From: Microbacterium hydrocarbonoxydans
GTDB taxonomy: Bacteria > Actinomycetota > Actinomycetes > Actinomycetales > Microbacteriaceae
Reading direction: 5' to 3'
NCBI RefSeq assembly: GCF_023715885.1
Contig: NZ_JAMBOY010000003.1
Location: 310,001-374,000 of the forward strand
Length of the DNA: 64,000 bases
In this document: in pieces, positions 1 through 10,137 of the stretch
How positions within the stretch are numbered: the stretch's first letter is position 1
How the letters are laid out: every line of letters begins with the position of its first letter
Translations under genes and position numbers: made by a program
The notes under the pieces: generated by a model
The model's input: only the letters and a program-made list of their open reading frames with translations
The model's database searches: none
What the model was told of the DNA's origin: nothing

Positions 1-1399
1 CCGCGAAGCCCTCACGATCGTCGTCGCAGGCATGTCGATGGTGAACGTCCTGCCGCGGCTCACCGAGGAGGCCGTGGTCGTCATCCCCGCCGACCGCACC
101 GAGGTGCTGCTGGCGACCCTGCTCGCCGACGCGTCCGGCACCTTCCCGCGCGTGGCCGGCATCATCCTCAACGGTCCGTTCCCGCTGCCCGATCCGATCG
201 TGCAGCTGCTCGACGGGTTCACGTCGACCGTGCCGATCATCGCCACCGATCTCGGCACCTACGACACCGCGGTGCGGGTGATGGGCGCCCGCGGGCGCAT
301 CTCGCCCGACTCGCGCGGGCGGTATGACCGGGCCCTCGGCCTGTTCCAGACCCACGTCGATGTCGCCGAGCTCACCACGCAGCTCGGCCTGGCGGAGTCC
401 AAGGTCGTCACACCGCTGATGTTCGAGTACGGGCTGATCGAACGGGCCAGGGCCGATCGTCGCCGCATCGTGCTGCCGGAGGGCGACGACGACCGCATCC
501 TGCGCGCGGCCGCGACCCTGCTCGCGCGAGAGGTGGCCGACCTCACGATCCTCGGCGACGAGGCGACCGTCCGGGCGCGCGCGATCGAGCTCGGCGTCGA
601 CATCGAAGAGGCGCAGGTGCTCAGCCCCACCGACCCCGAGCTGGTCGAGCGCTTCGCCGAGGAGTACGCCAGACTGCGCGCCCACAAGGGCATCACGCTC
701 GCGCAGGCAGCGGACACCGTGACCGACGTGTCGTACTTCGGCACGATGATGGTGCACCTCGGTCTCGCCGACGGCATGGTCTCGGGAGCCGCGCACACGA
801 CCGCGCACACCATCCGCCCCTCGTTCGAGATCATCAAGACCAAGCCCGGCGTGCAGGTCGTCTCGAGCGTCTTCCTCATGGCGCTCGCCGACCGGGTGCT
901 CGTCTACGGAGACTGTGCCGTCATCCCGGATCCGACCAGCGAGCAGCTCGCCGACATCGCGATCTCCTCAGCCGCCACGGCCCGTCAGTTCGGCATCGAT
1001 CCGCGCATCGCGATGCTGTCGTACTCGACGGGGGAGTCGGGATCGGGCGCCGACGTCGACAAGGTGCGCCAGGCCACGGCGCTCGTGCACGAGCGGGCGC
1101 CGGAGCTGCTCGTCGAAGGTCCGATCCAGTACGACGCGGCGGCTGACGCCGCGGTCGCGAAGGCCAAGCTGCCCGACTCGGCGGTCGCCGGGCGGGCGAC
1201 CGTGTTCGTGTTCCCCGATCTCAACACGGGCAACAACACCTACAAGGCGGTGCAGCGGTCGGCCGGCGCCGTCGCGATCGGTCCGGTACTGCAGGGACTC
1301 AACAAGCCGATCAACGACCTGTCGCGGGGCGCTCTCGTCGACGACATCGTGAACACCGTCGCGATCACCGCGATCCAGGCGCAGGGGGCGGACGCGTGA
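1..1399 (+). CDS. pta: phosphate acetyltransferase, 5' end cut by window edge
   Basis: Interconverts acetyl-CoA and acetyl phosphate in the cytoplasm. The reading frame is open from base 2, so the gene starts upstream and about 465 C-terminal residues are visible. The first part is the end of the N-terminal AAA-like/DRTGG regulatory module of long Pta proteins. The PTA_PTB catalytic domain begins around the RRRIVLPEGDDDR motif near base 460 and continues to the end; the DLNTGNNTYK stretch near its C-terminus is typical of the family. The stop overlaps the GTG of ackA by four bases, so the two are translationally coupled into the acetate-production pathway. The pairing with acetate kinase makes the assignment secure. 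The start and the N-terminal half cannot be judged. Confidence 0.97.
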   Translation, partial: REALTIVVAGMSMVNVLPRLTEEAVVVIPADRTEVLLATLLADASGTFPRVAGIILNGPFPLPDPIVQLLDGFTSTVPIIATDLGTYDTAVRVMGARGRISPDSRGRYDRALGLFQTHVDVAELTTQLGLAESKVVTPLMFEYGLIERARADRRRIVLPEGDDDRILRAAATLLAREVADLTILGDEATVRARAIELGVDIEEAQVLSPTDPELVERFAEEYARLRAHKGITLAQAADTVTDVSYFGTMMVHLGLADGMVSGAAHTTAHTIRPSFEIIKTKPGVQVVSSVFLMALADRVLVYGDCAVIPDPTSEQLADIAISSAATARQFGIDPRIAMLSYSTGESGSGADVDKVRQATALVHERAPELLVEGPIQYDAAADAAVAKAKLPDSAVAGRATVFVFPDLNTGNNTYKAVQRSAGAVAIGPVLQGLNKPINDLSRGALVDDIVNTVAITAIQAQGADA

Positions 1400-2616
1400 C
1401 CACAATCCTCGTCATCAACAGCGGCTCCTCCTCACTGAAGTACTCCCTCATCGACATCGAGGACGAGCGGGAGCTCGCGACCGGTCTCATCGAGCGCATC
1501 GGCCAGGACGTCAGCGCGGTCTCGCACACCGTTCGGCCGGATGCCGGGGACGAGGCCGTCGTGACGATGCTCGACGCGACGTACCGGAGCGAGGACGCCG
1601 TGTCCGACCACGACCAGGCGTTCGCCGTGATGCTCGAGCAGTTCGCCGATCATGGACCCTCGCTCGACGAGCACCGTCCGGCCGCGGTCGGACACCGGGT
1701 CGTGCACGGCGGAGCCCGCTTCTACGCGCCGACACTGGTCACGCCGAGCGTCGAGGAGCAGATCGACGAGCTCGCTGTGCTCGCCCCGCTGCACAACCCG
1801 GCCAACCTCGCCGGCATCCGCGCCGCCAAGGCCGTGTTCGCCGATGTGCCGCACGTCGCGGTGTTCGACACCGCATTCCACCAGACCCTGCCGCCCGCCG
1901 CGTACACCTACGCGATCGACGCAGAGTTGGCGGCCGAGCACCGCGTGCGCCGCTACGGGTTCCACGGCACCAGCCACCAGTACGTGAGCGAGGCCGCTGC
2001 CGCGTTCCTCGGTCGCGACCTGGGCTCGCTGCGGCAGCTGGTGTTCCACCTCGGCAACGGCGCATCCGTCACCGCGATCGACGGCGGGCGCTCGGTCGAG
2101 ACATCGATGGGTCTCACGCCGCTGGAGGGGCTCGTGATGGGCACCCGCTCCGGCGACCTCGACCCCGCGGCTCTCATGCACCTCTCGCGCCGCGCCGGTT
2201 ACTCGATCGACGACCTCGACGCGCTGCTGAACAGCCGCAGCGGTCTCAAGGGACTCGCCGGACGCAGCGACATGCGCGACATCCTCGCCGGGCGCGAGGA
2301 GGGGGATGCCGCTGCCTCGCTCGCGTTCGACGTCTACATCCACCGCCTGCGCGGGTATGCCGGCGCATACAGCGCGCAGCTCGGCGGTGTCGATGTGATC
2401 TCGTTCACCGCCGGGGTGGGCGAGAACGCCCCGGCGGTGCGCGCCGAGGCCATGGCGACGCTGGGATTCGCAGGTATCGAGATCGATCACGGCCGCAATG
2501 TCGAACGCCGCGCGGGCATCAGGCGAATCTCGACGGATGCCTCGACGGTCACCGTGCTCGTCGTCCCGACCGACGAGGAGCTCGAGATCGCGAGACAGAC
2601 CTCGCGGATGCTGTGA
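1396..2616 (+). CDS. ackA: acetate kinase
   Basis: Transfers phosphate from acetyl phosphate to ADP, giving acetate and ATP. The 406 residues are the normal family length. Visible motifs are the N-terminal INSGSSSLKY phosphate-binding loop, GHRVVHGG, RYGFHGTSHQYV, the long LGNGAS...MGLTPLEGLVMGTRSGD signature region and C-terminal FTAGVGENAP. The GTG start lies inside the pta stop (GTGA overlap), so no separate promoter is expected. The next gene follows about 100 bases later with its own -10 box, so the pta-ackA transcript probably ends here, although I see no strong hairpin. Function is certain. Confidence 0.98.
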   Translation: MTTILVINSGSSSLKYSLIDIEDERELATGLIERIGQDVSAVSHTVRPDAGDEAVVTMLDATYRSEDAVSDHDQAFAVMLEQFADHGPSLDEHRPAAVGHRVVHGGARFYAPTLVTPSVEEQIDELAVLAPLHNPANLAGIRAAKAVFADVPHVAVFDTAFHQTLPPAAYTYAIDAELAAEHRVRRYGFHGTSHQYVSEAAAAFLGRDLGSLRQLVFHLGNGASVTAIDGGRSVETSMGLTPLEGLVMGTRSGDLDPAALMHLSRRAGYSIDDLDALLNSRSGLKGLAGRSDMRDILAGREEGDAAASLAFDVYIHRLRGYAGAYSAQLGGVDVISFTAGVGENAPAVRAEAMATLGFAGIEIDHGRNVERRAGIRRISTDASTVTVLVVPTDEELEIARQTSRML

Positions 2617-2659
2617 CACGACACCCCATCCGGGGGTGACCGGCGGCCCCGTGCGGCAC

Positions 2660-2665
2660 TACGCT
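2660..2665 (+). promoter_or_regulatory. -10 box TACGCT before the HAD/GH65 operon
   Basis: TACGCT lies exactly six bases before an in-frame GTG at 2672, the spacing seen at many leaderless genes in this window. The transcript should start at or near 2672. Confidence 0.5.
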
Positions 2666-2719
2666 TGCACAGTGGCACGGAGAGGTGCCGGAACCCTCGT
2701 CCTTCTCCTGGAGGCTCCT

Positions 2720-3499
2720 GTGCCCGAAGCACTGCCCGATCTGCTCCGCGCCGACGGCGTCCTGTTCGACCTCGACGGCGTCCTCACCCCGACCGCCGAG
2801 GTGCACATGCGCGCCTGGAAGCTCGTGTTCGACGAGGTGTTCGAACGCTGGGGTCTCACACCCCCGTACAGCGACGCGGACTACTTCGACTACGTCGACG
2901 GCAAGAAGCGCTACGACGGCGTCGCGAGCCTGCTGCACAGCCGCAACGTCGAGGTCCCGTGGGGCGCCGTCGACGATCCGCCCGAGGCCGAGACGATCTG
3001 CGGCATCGGCAACCGCAAGAACGCCGCGTTCGCGGCGTCCCTGCGGGCTGAGGGCATCGCCCCCTTCGCCGGTTCGCTCGCCCTGGTCGAGAAGCTCACG
3101 GCCGCCGGCATCCCGATCGGCGTCGTCTCCAGCTCGAAGAACGCCGAAGAGGTGCTCGGCGCAGCCGGCATCCGCTCGTACTTCCGTGTCGTCGTCGACG
3201 GGGTCGTCGCCGAGCGCGACGGCCTCGCGTCGAAGCCCGCGGCCGACATGTTCCGCGCCGGGGCTGAAGCGCTGGGCGTCGACCCGGCGACGAGCGTCGC
3301 CGTCGAGGATGCCACCTCCGGTGCGGCCTCCGCGTCGGCCGCCGGGTTCGGCACCGTCGTGGGCGTCGATCGCGGCACCGGGGCCGATGCGCTGCGCGCT
3401 GCCGGCGCCACCGTGGTCGTCACCGATCTCGACGCCTTCCTGACAGACTCCGCACCCGCCGAGGCACCCCGCCGCTCCGACTCCGAGGAGACCGCATGA
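2720..3499 (+). CDS. HAD-family beta-phosphoglucomutase-like enzyme
   Basis: Likely isomerises beta-glucose 1-phosphate to glucose 6-phosphate, feeding the product of the downstream phosphorylase into glycolysis. The 259-residue protein has HAD motif I (LFDLDGVLTP, near residues 14-24), an alpha-helical cap, motif II (VVSSSKN), the motif III lysine (LASKPAADMF) and motif IV (VAVEDATSG). GTG at 2720 is chosen because GGAGG precedes it by five bases. An in-frame GTG at 2672 sits six bases after a -10 box and would add 16 residues by leaderless translation. The stop overlaps the GH65 gene by ATGA. Substrate is inferred from this coupling; a general sugar-phosphate phosphatase remains possible. 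Confidence 0.85.
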   Translation: MPEALPDLLRADGVLFDLDGVLTPTAEVHMRAWKLVFDEVFERWGLTPPYSDADYFDYVDGKKRYDGVASLLHSRNVEVPWGAVDDPPEAETICGIGNRKNAAFAASLRAEGIAPFAGSLALVEKLTAAGIPIGVVSSSKNAEEVLGAAGIRSYFRVVVDGVVAERDGLASKPAADMFRAGAEALGVDPATSVAVEDATSGAASASAAGFGTVVGVDRGTGADALRAAGATVVVTDLDAFLTDSAPAEAPRRSDSEETA

Positions 3500-6000
3500 T
3501 CGACCGCGACCGCTTCCCCGTCGACCCCTGGCGTCTCATCGAGACCCGTTACTCCGAAGGCGGGGTGGGTGAGACGCTGTTCAGCGTCGGCAACGGGTAC
3601 CTCGGCCTGCGGGGCAACCACATCGAAGGGCGCGGCGCCCACGAGCACGGCACCTTCGTGAACGGTCTGCACGAGACCTGGCCGATCCGCCACGCCGAGC
3701 AGGCGTACGGGTTCGCCGAGGTCGGGCAGACCATCGTCAACGCGCCGGACGCCAAGGTGATGCGCGTCTACGTCGACGACGAGCCGATCTCGTTCGACGT
3801 CGCGGACGTGCGCGAGTACCGCCGCACGCTCGACATGCGCACGGGTGTCCTCGAGCGGGTCCTGCTCTGGGAGACCCCGTCGGGCAAGCGCGTGCGCATG
3901 CGCGACGAGCGACTGGTGAGCTTCGAGGAGCGCCACCTCGCGATCCTGCGTCTCGAGGTCGTCGTCGAGAACTCCGACGCGCCCGTGACGATCAGCTGCC
4001 AGCTGCTGAACCGTCAGGACGGCGCGGGCGTCTACGCGGGCACCCCCGTCGAGGCGAAGAAGGGCTTCGACCCGCGCAAGGCCGAGAAGATCACCGAGCG
4101 GGTCCTGGAGCCCGCCGAGCACTGGCAGGACGGCCTGCGCTCCGCGCTGTCGTACTCCGTGGCGGCATCGGGGATGACCGTCGCGGTCGTCGCCGACCAC
4201 ATCGTGGAGACCGAGAACGAGTACACTTCACGGACTCTGATCGACCCCGACATCGCCAAGAACGTCTTCCGAGTGCAGGCGAGGGCGGGTGTGCCGATCA
4301 CGATCACGAAGCTCGTCAGCTATCACTCCTCGCGCGGTGTGCCGCCGCGGGAGCTGGTCGACCGGTGCCGCCGCTCCCTCGATCGGGTGATGGCCGAGGG
4401 CGTCGACTCGCGGTTCACCCGACAGGCCGAGTGGCTCGCGGCGTTCTGGGACCGCAGCGATGTGCAGATCGGCGGACGCGACGACATCCAGCAGGCGACC
4501 CGCTGGTGCCTGTTCCAGCTCGCGCAGGCCTCCGCGCGCGCGGACGGCAGCGGTGTGCCGGCGAAGGGCCTCACCGGCTCGGGATACAGCGGGCACTACT
4601 TCTGGGACACCGAGATCTACGTGCTGCCGTTCCTCACCTACACGTCTCCGCAGTGGGCTCGGAACGCGCTGCGCGCCCGTGTGCACATGCTCCCGGCTGC
4701 CCGTCGACGCGCGGCGCAGCTGAACGAGGCAGGGGCGCTGTTCCCGTGGCGCACGATCAACGGCGAGGAGGCCTCGGCCTACTATGCGGCGGGCACCGCG
4801 CAGTACCACATCAACGCCGATGTGAGCTTCGCCCTGGGCAAGTACGTGCGCGCGACGGGTGACGAGGACTTCCTGCGCCGCGAGGGCATCGACGTCGCCA
4901 TCGAGACGGCACGGCTCTGGGCGACGCTCGGCTTCTGGCGCACCTCGCAGGCGGTTCCCGGCTCCGACGGGGAGGACGGGGTCGAGACGTTCCACATCCA
5001 CGGCGTCACCGGGCCCGACGAGTACACCACCGTCGTGAACGACAACCTCTACACGAACGTCATGGCGCGCTACAACCTGCGCTACGCGGCGCGCGTCGTG
5101 CGTGAGGCGCAGGAGGCGAACGGCGAGGAGTTCGCGAGGGTCGTCGAGCGGACGGGCCTGGGCGAGGGCGAGGCGGATGCCTGGGAGCGCGCGGCCGACG
5201 CCATGTTCATCCCGTACAGCGAGGCCCTCGGCATCCACCCGCAGGACTCCCTGTTCCTCGAGCGCGAGGTCTGGGATCTCGCGCACACGCCGTCGGACCA
5301 GCGGCCGCTCCTGCTGCACTTCCACCCCCTCGTGATCTACCGGTTCCAGGTGCTGAAGCAGGCCGACGTGGTGCTCGCGCTGTTCCTGCAGGGAAACCAC
5401 TTCACGCCAGAGGAGAAGAAGGCCGACTTCGACTACTACGACCCGCTGACCACGGGCGACTCGACGCTGTCGGCGGTCGTGCAGTCGATCCTCGCGGCCG
5501 AGGTGGGGTACCAGGACCTCGCGCTGCGCTACTTCGAGCAGTCGCTGTTCGTCGACCTGCACGATCTGCACCACAACGCGTCCGACGGCGTGCACGTGGC
5601 ATCCGCCGGTGGCGTGTGGACGGCACTCGTGAGCGGATTCGGCGGCATGCGCGACTGGGCGGGCGAGCTGAGCTTCGATCCGCGGTTGCCGGCGGACTGG
5701 ACGTCGCTGTCGTACCCGCTGCAGTGGCAGGGGTCGGCACTTCAGATCACGCTGACCGCTGACGAGCTGCGGGTGCACGTGCGCGTCGGGGAGCCCGTGC
5801 CGTTCACGGTGCGCGGCGAGGCGTACATCGCGTCGGTGGGGGAGGACGTCGTGGTGCCCCTCGCCGATCAGGGCCCGGTGATCCCGGGGCGTCCGACGCT
5901 CCGCCAGTTCGCGAACGCGGTGCGGGAGGACGGCACGCTGCTCTCCGCGTCGGTTCCGGTCATCACCACCGCGATCCCGGTGATCGGCGGCGACGACTGA
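3496..6000 (+). CDS. GH65 family disaccharide phosphorylase (maltose/trehalose/kojibiose type)
   Basis: Phosphorolyses an alpha-linked glucose disaccharide to beta-glucose 1-phosphate plus glucose. The 834 residues have the GH65 layout: an N-terminal beta-sandwich (about 1-270), a helical linker, the (alpha/alpha)6 barrel (about 320-700) and a small C-terminal beta-domain. The signature HGVTGPDEYTTVVNDN carries the expected general-acid Glu at residue 509. A phosphate-binding loop is expected further along the barrel, and the HHNASDGVHVASAGG segment is family-typical. There is no signal peptide, so the enzyme is cytoplasmic. Its start overlaps the beta-phosphoglucomutase-like gene, the usual partner of inverting GH65 phosphorylases, which supports phosphorolysis over hydrolysis. 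Which disaccharide is used cannot be read from the sequence. Confidence 0.9.
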   Translation: MIDRDRFPVDPWRLIETRYSEGGVGETLFSVGNGYLGLRGNHIEGRGAHEHGTFVNGLHETWPIRHAEQAYGFAEVGQTIVNAPDAKVMRVYVDDEPISFDVADVREYRRTLDMRTGVLERVLLWETPSGKRVRMRDERLVSFEERHLAILRLEVVVENSDAPVTISCQLLNRQDGAGVYAGTPVEAKKGFDPRKAEKITERVLEPAEHWQDGLRSALSYSVAASGMTVAVVADHIVETENEYTSRTLIDPDIAKNVFRVQARAGVPITITKLVSYHSSRGVPPRELVDRCRRSLDRVMAEGVDSRFTRQAEWLAAFWDRSDVQIGGRDDIQQATRWCLFQLAQASARADGSGVPAKGLTGSGYSGHYFWDTEIYVLPFLTYTSPQWARNALRARVHMLPAARRRAAQLNEAGALFPWRTINGEEASAYYAAGTAQYHINADVSFALGKYVRATGDEDFLRREGIDVAIETARLWATLGFWRTSQAVPGSDGEDGVETFHIHGVTGPDEYTTVVNDNLYTNVMARYNLRYAARVVREAQEANGEEFARVVERTGLGEGEADAWERAADAMFIPYSEALGIHPQDSLFLEREVWDLAHTPSDQRPLLLHFHPLVIYRFQVLKQADVVLALFLQGNHFTPEEKKADFDYYDPLTTGDSTLSAVVQSILAAEVGYQDLALRYFEQSLFVDLHDLHHNASDGVHVASAGGVWTALVSGFGGMRDWAGELSFDPRLPADWTSLSYPLQWQGSALQITLTADELRVHVRVGEPVPFTVRGEAYIASVGEDVVVPLADQGPVIPGRPTLRQFANAVREDGTLLSASVPVITTAIPVIGGDD

Positions 6001-6017
6001 GTATCCTCGCGACGTCC

Positions 6018-6110
6018 GCACGAGCCACCCCTTTCGTCCCGAGCCACCCCGCTGTCTCCGCTGTGCGACGGGGTGGCTCGTGCGGGAAGGGGTGGTTCGG
6101 CGACGGCGGA
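6018..6110. repeat. intergenic palindromic element
   Basis: A 14-base arm at 6018-6031 is the exact reverse complement of 6070-6083. The 11-base core CGAGCCACCCC occurs twice on the plus strand (6021-6031, 6040-6050) and reappears inverted at 6070-6080, with an imperfect inverted copy further right. Because the arms recur as a tandem pair on each side, this looks like a REP-like element rather than a simple terminator, although it could still end GH65 transcription. Confidence 0.6.
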
Positions 6111-6163
6111 GGGAACGGACGGATGCCGGTGCCCGGGGCTGCCTCGATGTCGGCGGCACGCCG

Positions 6164-6169
6164 TAGGCT
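6164..6169 (+). promoter_or_regulatory. -10 box TAGGCT of dnaX (leaderless)
   Basis: Six bases separate this hexamer from the dnaX GTG at 6176, so the transcript should begin at or next to the start codon. Confidence 0.6.
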
Positions 6170-6175
6170 GTTCTG

Positions 6176-8530
6176 GTGACCACAGCCCTCTACCGCCGCT
6201 ACCGCCCCGAGTCGTTCGGCGAGATGATCGGGCAGTCCCAGGTGACCGAGCCGCTGATGACCGCGCTGCGCGGCGACCGCGTCGGCCACGCCTATCTGTT
6301 CTCGGGACCCCGCGGATGCGGCAAGACGACGTCGGCTCGCATTCTCGCGCGGTGCCTGAACTGCGCCGAGGGCCCGACCGATACGCCCTGCGGCACGTGC
6401 GAAAGCTGCGTCGAGCTGTCGCGAGCGGGCGGCGGGTCGCTCGACGTCGTCGAGATCGACGCCGCGAGCCACAACGGCGTCGATGACGCGCGTGACCTCC
6501 GCGAGCGCGCGACGTTCGCCCCGAGCCGCGACCGATACAAGATCTTCATCCTCGACGAGGCCCACATGGTCACGCCGCAGGGGTTCAACGCGCTGCTCAA
6601 GCTCGTCGAGGAGCCCCCGCCGCACGTGAAGTTCATCTTCGCGACGACCGAACCCGAGAAGGTGCTCGGCACGATCCGCTCGCGCACGCACCATTACCCG
6701 TTCCGGCTCGTGCCGCCCGCCGCCATGCTCGAGTACGTCGAGAAGCTCTGCGCAGAAGAGGGAGTCGTCGTCGAGAAGGGAGTCCTGCCGCTCGTCGTGC
6801 GCGCCGGTGGCGGATCGCCGCGAGACACCCTCTCGCTGCTCGACCAGCTGATCGCCGGGTCGGACTCCCCGGCAGGCTCCGAGACCGTGACGGTCGCGTA
6901 CGAGCGCGCGGTGGCGCTGCTCGGCTACACGCACGCGACACTGCTCGACGAGATCGTCGACGCGCTCGCCGCAGGAGACGCCGCAGCGGCGTTCCCGGCG
7001 ATCGATCGGGTGGTGCAGACGGGGCAGGACCCGCGGCGCTTCGTCGACGATCTCCTCGAGCGCCTGCGCGATCTCATCGTGATCGCCGCGGTGGGCTCCG
7101 GCGCTTCGGCCGTGCTGCGCGGGATCGCCGAGGACGAGCTCGCGCGCATGCGCTCGCAGGCGGAGGCGTTCGGCTCGGCGCGCCTGTCGCGCACGGCCGA
7201 TGTGGTCAGCGCAGCCCTCGATGACATGTCCGGGGCGACCTCGCCCCGGCTGCACCTGGAGCTGATGGTCGCGCGCGTGCTGGCCGGGCCATCGGATGCC
7301 GGAGCCACGGCCGGGGCCGCGGCTGCCGCACAGCCCCGTGCGGCTGCCGCTCCCGCACCTCGCGCGAGCGCGCCTGCACCCGTGGCGGCCTCCGCAGCGG
7401 ATGCTCCCGCTTCTGCTGCGACGGCAACCCCGTCCGCTCGCCCGGCGGCTGCGTCGGCGACGGAGACACCCGCACCGGTGCAGGCCGCCGACGCGCCCGC
7501 CCAGCCCGGTCGGTCGCCTGCGGCTCCGGCTACCGTCGAGCGCGAGAGCGACGCGGCAGACACCGCGAACTACTCGCCTGCGGAGCAGCCTGCCCCCGCA
7601 CCTTCCGGTCCGGTCACCTTCGAGCGGATCACGTCGTCGTGGTCGGCCGTCCTGAAGCGCCTCGAAGACATCAGCCGCAGTTCCTGGTTGCTGGCCACCG
7701 CCGTGCAGCCCCTGGCCTACGTCACAGAGACCGATGTCCTGACGCTCGGCTTCACGAGCCAGCACGACGTCGCGAAGTTCAAGGGGACGACGCCCGGGTC
7801 GGGGCCGTCCGATCATCTGCGCACCGCGATCGAGCAGGAGCTCGGCGTCCGCGTCAAGTACGTGCCCGCCCCCATGCCGCAGGGCGGTGCCCCGCGACAG
7901 CCGTCCTCCTCCGGCGGGCCGACATCGAGCGGTTCCTCGACGGCCGGCGCATCCGCATCGGAGCCTGCGTCAGCGGGATCGACGCGTACCCGGACCCGCA
8001 GCGACTCCGCCGCACCCGTGACGGAGTGGGCGGTGGCACCGATCCCCGCCTCCGCTCCCTCGGAGCCGGCGGCGACTGCGACCTTGACCGACCATCCGGC
8101 CGGCGCGCCCGGCACGGCGGCGGCCGCATCGTCCGTTGCAGCACCGCGCCCCGCTCCTGCCGCGGCAGCCGACACCGCTCAGAGCGCATCCGCCGCGCCG
8201 ACGGTCACGGGCCACCCCGTTCCCTCCGATGACGCGCCGCCGCCGAACGACGACGAGCCGCCGCCCTACGACGACGAGCCGCCATATGACCCGTCGTACG
8301 AGCCGACCCCGCCCCGGGCGCCGTCGCGTCCCTCGCCACAGTCGTCCGCCGCCACGGCGACCTCTCAGGCCACCCCGGCGCCTCCATCGGCACCGGCATC
8401 CGCCCCGGTCGTCACCGAGCGCACCCCGAGCGGGGGAGTGCAGCGCTACGGAGAGGCCGTGATCCGCCAGGTGCTCGGCGCCACGTTCGTGCGCGAAGAG
8501 CCCTATGAGCCCCCCACGAGGTTCTCCTGA
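6176..8530 (+). CDS. dnaX: DNA polymerase III subunit tau (clamp loader)
   Basis: ATPase of the clamp loader that places the beta clamp at replication forks. The 784 residues begin with the AAA+ module: Walker [13 protein letters not shown] near residue 43, a zinc motif CLNC...CGTCESC just after it, Walker B FILDEAHM, and sensor 1 in FIFATTEP. Domain III runs to about residue 370. Beyond it lie two long Ala/Pro/Ser-rich linkers flanking a folded segment (about 480-570), an acidic Pro-Asp-Glu run around 685-710, and a conserved C-terminal tail ([20 protein letters not shown]) expected to bind the polymerase. I saw no slippery A-run, so only the full-length tau form is expected. The GTG start is fixed by the leaderless -10 spacing. 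Overlaps recR. Confidence 0.97.
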   Translation: MTTALYRRYRPESFGEMIGQSQVTEPLMTALRGDRVGHAYLFSGPRGCGKTTSARILARCLNCAEGPTDTPCGTCESCVELSRAGGGSLDVVEIDAASHNGVDDARDLRERATFAPSRDRYKIFILDEAHMVTPQGFNALLKLVEEPPPHVKFIFATTEPEKVLGTIRSRTHHYPFRLVPPAAMLEYVEKLCAEEGVVVEKGVLPLVVRAGGGSPRDTLSLLDQLIAGSDSPAGSETVTVAYERAVALLGYTHATLLDEIVDALAAGDAAAAFPAIDRVVQTGQDPRRFVDDLLERLRDLIVIAAVGSGASAVLRGIAEDELARMRSQAEAFGSARLSRTADVVSAALDDMSGATSPRLHLELMVARVLAGPSDAGATAGAAAAAQPRAAAAPAPRASAPAPVAASAADAPASAATATPSARPAAASATETPAPVQAADAPAQPGRSPAAPATVERESDAADTANYSPAEQPAPAPSGPVTFERITSSWSAVLKRLEDISRSSWLLATAVQPLAYVTETDVLTLGFTSQHDVAKFKGTTPGSGPSDHLRTAIEQELGVRVKYVPAPMPQGGAPRQPSSSGGPTSSGSSTAGASASEPASAGSTRTRTRSDSAAPVTEWAVAPIPASAPSEPAATATLTDHPAGAPGTAAAASSVAAPRPAPAAAADTAQSASAAPTVTGHPVPSDDAPPPNDDEPPPYDDEPPYDPSYEPTPPRAPSRPSPQSSAATATSQATPAPPSAPASAPVVTERTPSGGVQRYGEAVIRQVLGATFVREEPYEPPTRFS

Positions 8531-9123
8531 TGTACGACGGAATCGTTCAGGAACTGATCGACGAGTTCGGCAGACTGCCGGGCATCGGCCCGAAGTCCGC
8601 GCAGCGGATCGCGTTCCACATCCTTCAGACGCCCACGTTCGATGTCGCGCGTCTGTCGGAGCTGCTCACCGAGATCCGTGTGCGCGTGCGCTTCTGCGAG
8701 ATCTGCGGCAACGTCGCGGAGCAGGAACGCTGCGCGATCTGCCGCGATCCGCGCCGCAACGGGGCGCTGATCTGCGTGGTGGAGGACGCCAAGGACGTCG
8801 CGGCCATCGAGCGGACCCGAGAGTTCCGGGGCCTGTACCACGTGCTCGGAGGCGCGATCAGTCCGATCGCGGGTATCGGCCCCGACGACCTGCGCATCGC
8901 CCAGCTCATGACCCGCCTGGCAGACGGCACCGTGCAGGAGGTCATCCTCGCGACCAACCCGAATCTCGAGGGCGAGGCGACGGCGAGCTACCTCAGCCGC
9001 CTCCTCACGACCATGCAGATCACCGTCTCGCGTCTCGCCTCCGGCCTCCCGGTCGGCGGCGACCTCGAATACGCCGATGAGGTCACCCTCGGGCGCGCGT
9101 TCGAGGGCCGGCGCGTGCTGTGA
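8530..9123 (+). CDS. recR: recombination mediator protein RecR
   Basis: Works with RecO and RecF to load RecA on gapped DNA. All family parts are present in 197 residues: N-terminal helix-hairpin-helix ([15 protein letters not shown]), a four-cysteine zinc finger (CEICGN...CAIC, about 57-72), a TOPRIM domain ([15 protein letters not shown]) and a C-terminal Walker-B-like segment. The ATG overlaps the dnaX stop by one base. The dnaX-recR order is conserved in bacteria. Confidence 0.97.
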   Translation: MYDGIVQELIDEFGRLPGIGPKSAQRIAFHILQTPTFDVARLSELLTEIRVRVRFCEICGNVAEQERCAICRDPRRNGALICVVEDAKDVAAIERTREFRGLYHVLGGAISPIAGIGPDDLRIAQLMTRLADGTVQEVILATNPNLEGEATASYLSRLLTTMQITVSRLASGLPVGGDLEYADEVTLGRAFEGRRVL

Positions 9124-10052
9124 ACCCGCATGGCGGCTTCTCTCGTCGAGGCTGGCTGCTCTTCGGCGCGATGGCTCTGCTGTGGGGCGTGCCATACCTC
9201 TTCATCAGCGTCGCGGTCGAGTCGCTCTCGCCGCCCGCGATCGTCGCCGGCCGCACGCTCATCGCCGCCCTCCTTCTCCTCCCGTTCGCGATCCGCGGCG
9301 GCGCTCTGAAGGCGGCGTGGAAGCATTGGCCGTGGGTCCTCGCGTTCGGCCTCGTCGAGATGGCGGGTCCCTTCGTGCTGCTCGGCCACGCCGAGATGAC
9401 CCTGCCGTCCGGCATGACCGGTCTGCTCGTCGCGACCGTTCCGCTGTTCGCCGCCCTCATCGCTCTGAGCGGCGGCGACCGCGGTGTGCTGCGCCCCGCG
9501 CGGGGGATCGGCCTCCTCGTCGGTTTCGTCGGCGTCGCGATCGTCGTCGCCGGGCCCGGGCTCTTCGGCGGCGACATGAGCCTGCTGGCCGCCGGAGAGG
9601 TACTCCTCGTCGCCGTCCTCTACGCGATCGCGCCGTTCATCGTGGCACGCAAGCTCGCCGACGTGCCGTCGCTCGGCACCATCACGCTCTCACTGCTCAT
9701 GATCGGCATCCTGTACCTGCCGATCGGCGTCTTCACGCAGCACGAGGTGCCGACCCTGACCTCGATCGGAGCGCTGCTCGCGCTCGCGGTCGTGTGCACC
9801 GCCGTGGCGTTCCTCGCCTTCTTCGCCCTCATCCGCGAGGTGGGCCCGGTGCGCGCCCCGCTGTTCACCTACGTCAACCCGGTGGTCGCAATCGTCCTCG
9901 GGGCGATCGTGCTCGCCGAGCCGCTCACGCCGGGACTCCTGATCGGCTTCCCGCTCATCATCGCCGGATGCTGGTTCGCCGCGACCGGCGGACGGCTGCG
10001 GCCCCCGGCATCCACCGCCCCCGACCTGGCCGCGGCCCCGCCAGCGCCCTGA
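9120..10052 (+). CDS. EamA/DMT-family membrane transporter
   Basis: Predicted inner-membrane drug/metabolite exporter of 310 residues. The sequence alternates hydrophobic helices with short loops, consistent with ten transmembrane segments in two EamA repeats: the first begins [22 protein letters not shown], and the second spans about 165-295 and includes the [20 protein letters not shown] hallmark. The GTG start overlaps the recR stop (GTGA), so it belongs to the dnaX-recR transcript. The substrate is unknown; proximity to lysC-asd could hint at amino-acid export but that is only context. Confidence 0.88.
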   Translation: MNPHGGFSRRGWLLFGAMALLWGVPYLFISVAVESLSPPAIVAGRTLIAALLLLPFAIRGGALKAAWKHWPWVLAFGLVEMAGPFVLLGHAEMTLPSGMTGLLVATVPLFAALIALSGGDRGVLRPARGIGLLVGFVGVAIVVAGPGLFGGDMSLLAAGEVLLVAVLYAIAPFIVARKLADVPSLGTITLSLLMIGILYLPIGVFTQHEVPTLTSIGALLALAVVCTAVAFLAFFALIREVGPVRAPLFTYVNPVVAIVLGAIVLAEPLTPGLLIGFPLIIAGCWFAATGGRLRPPASTAPDLAAAPPAP

Positions 10053-10092
10053 CCGGTTCGTCACATGCGCGGGCGGGTATACGAGCCGATCG

Positions 10093-10098
10093 TAGAAT
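10093..10098 (+). promoter_or_regulatory. possible -10 box TAGAAT before lysC
   Basis: A TAGAAT hexamer lies about 40 bases before the lysC start. No convincing -35 is seen, which is common in actinobacterial promoters. It would give a short leader carrying the AGGGAG ribosome site. Confidence 0.4.
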
Positions 10099-10137
10099 GA
10101 GCGTGGGCGGATCCGCCCGTCATCCCAGGGAGTGAAC

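Noticed and set aside
6001..6175. Small SRP RNA next to dnaX
   Set aside because: The conserved GGAAGG and AGCAGC-type apical sequences are absent.
6176..8530. Programmed frameshift in dnaX
   Set aside because: No slippery A-rich heptamer is visible, and full-length tau is the actinobacterial norm.
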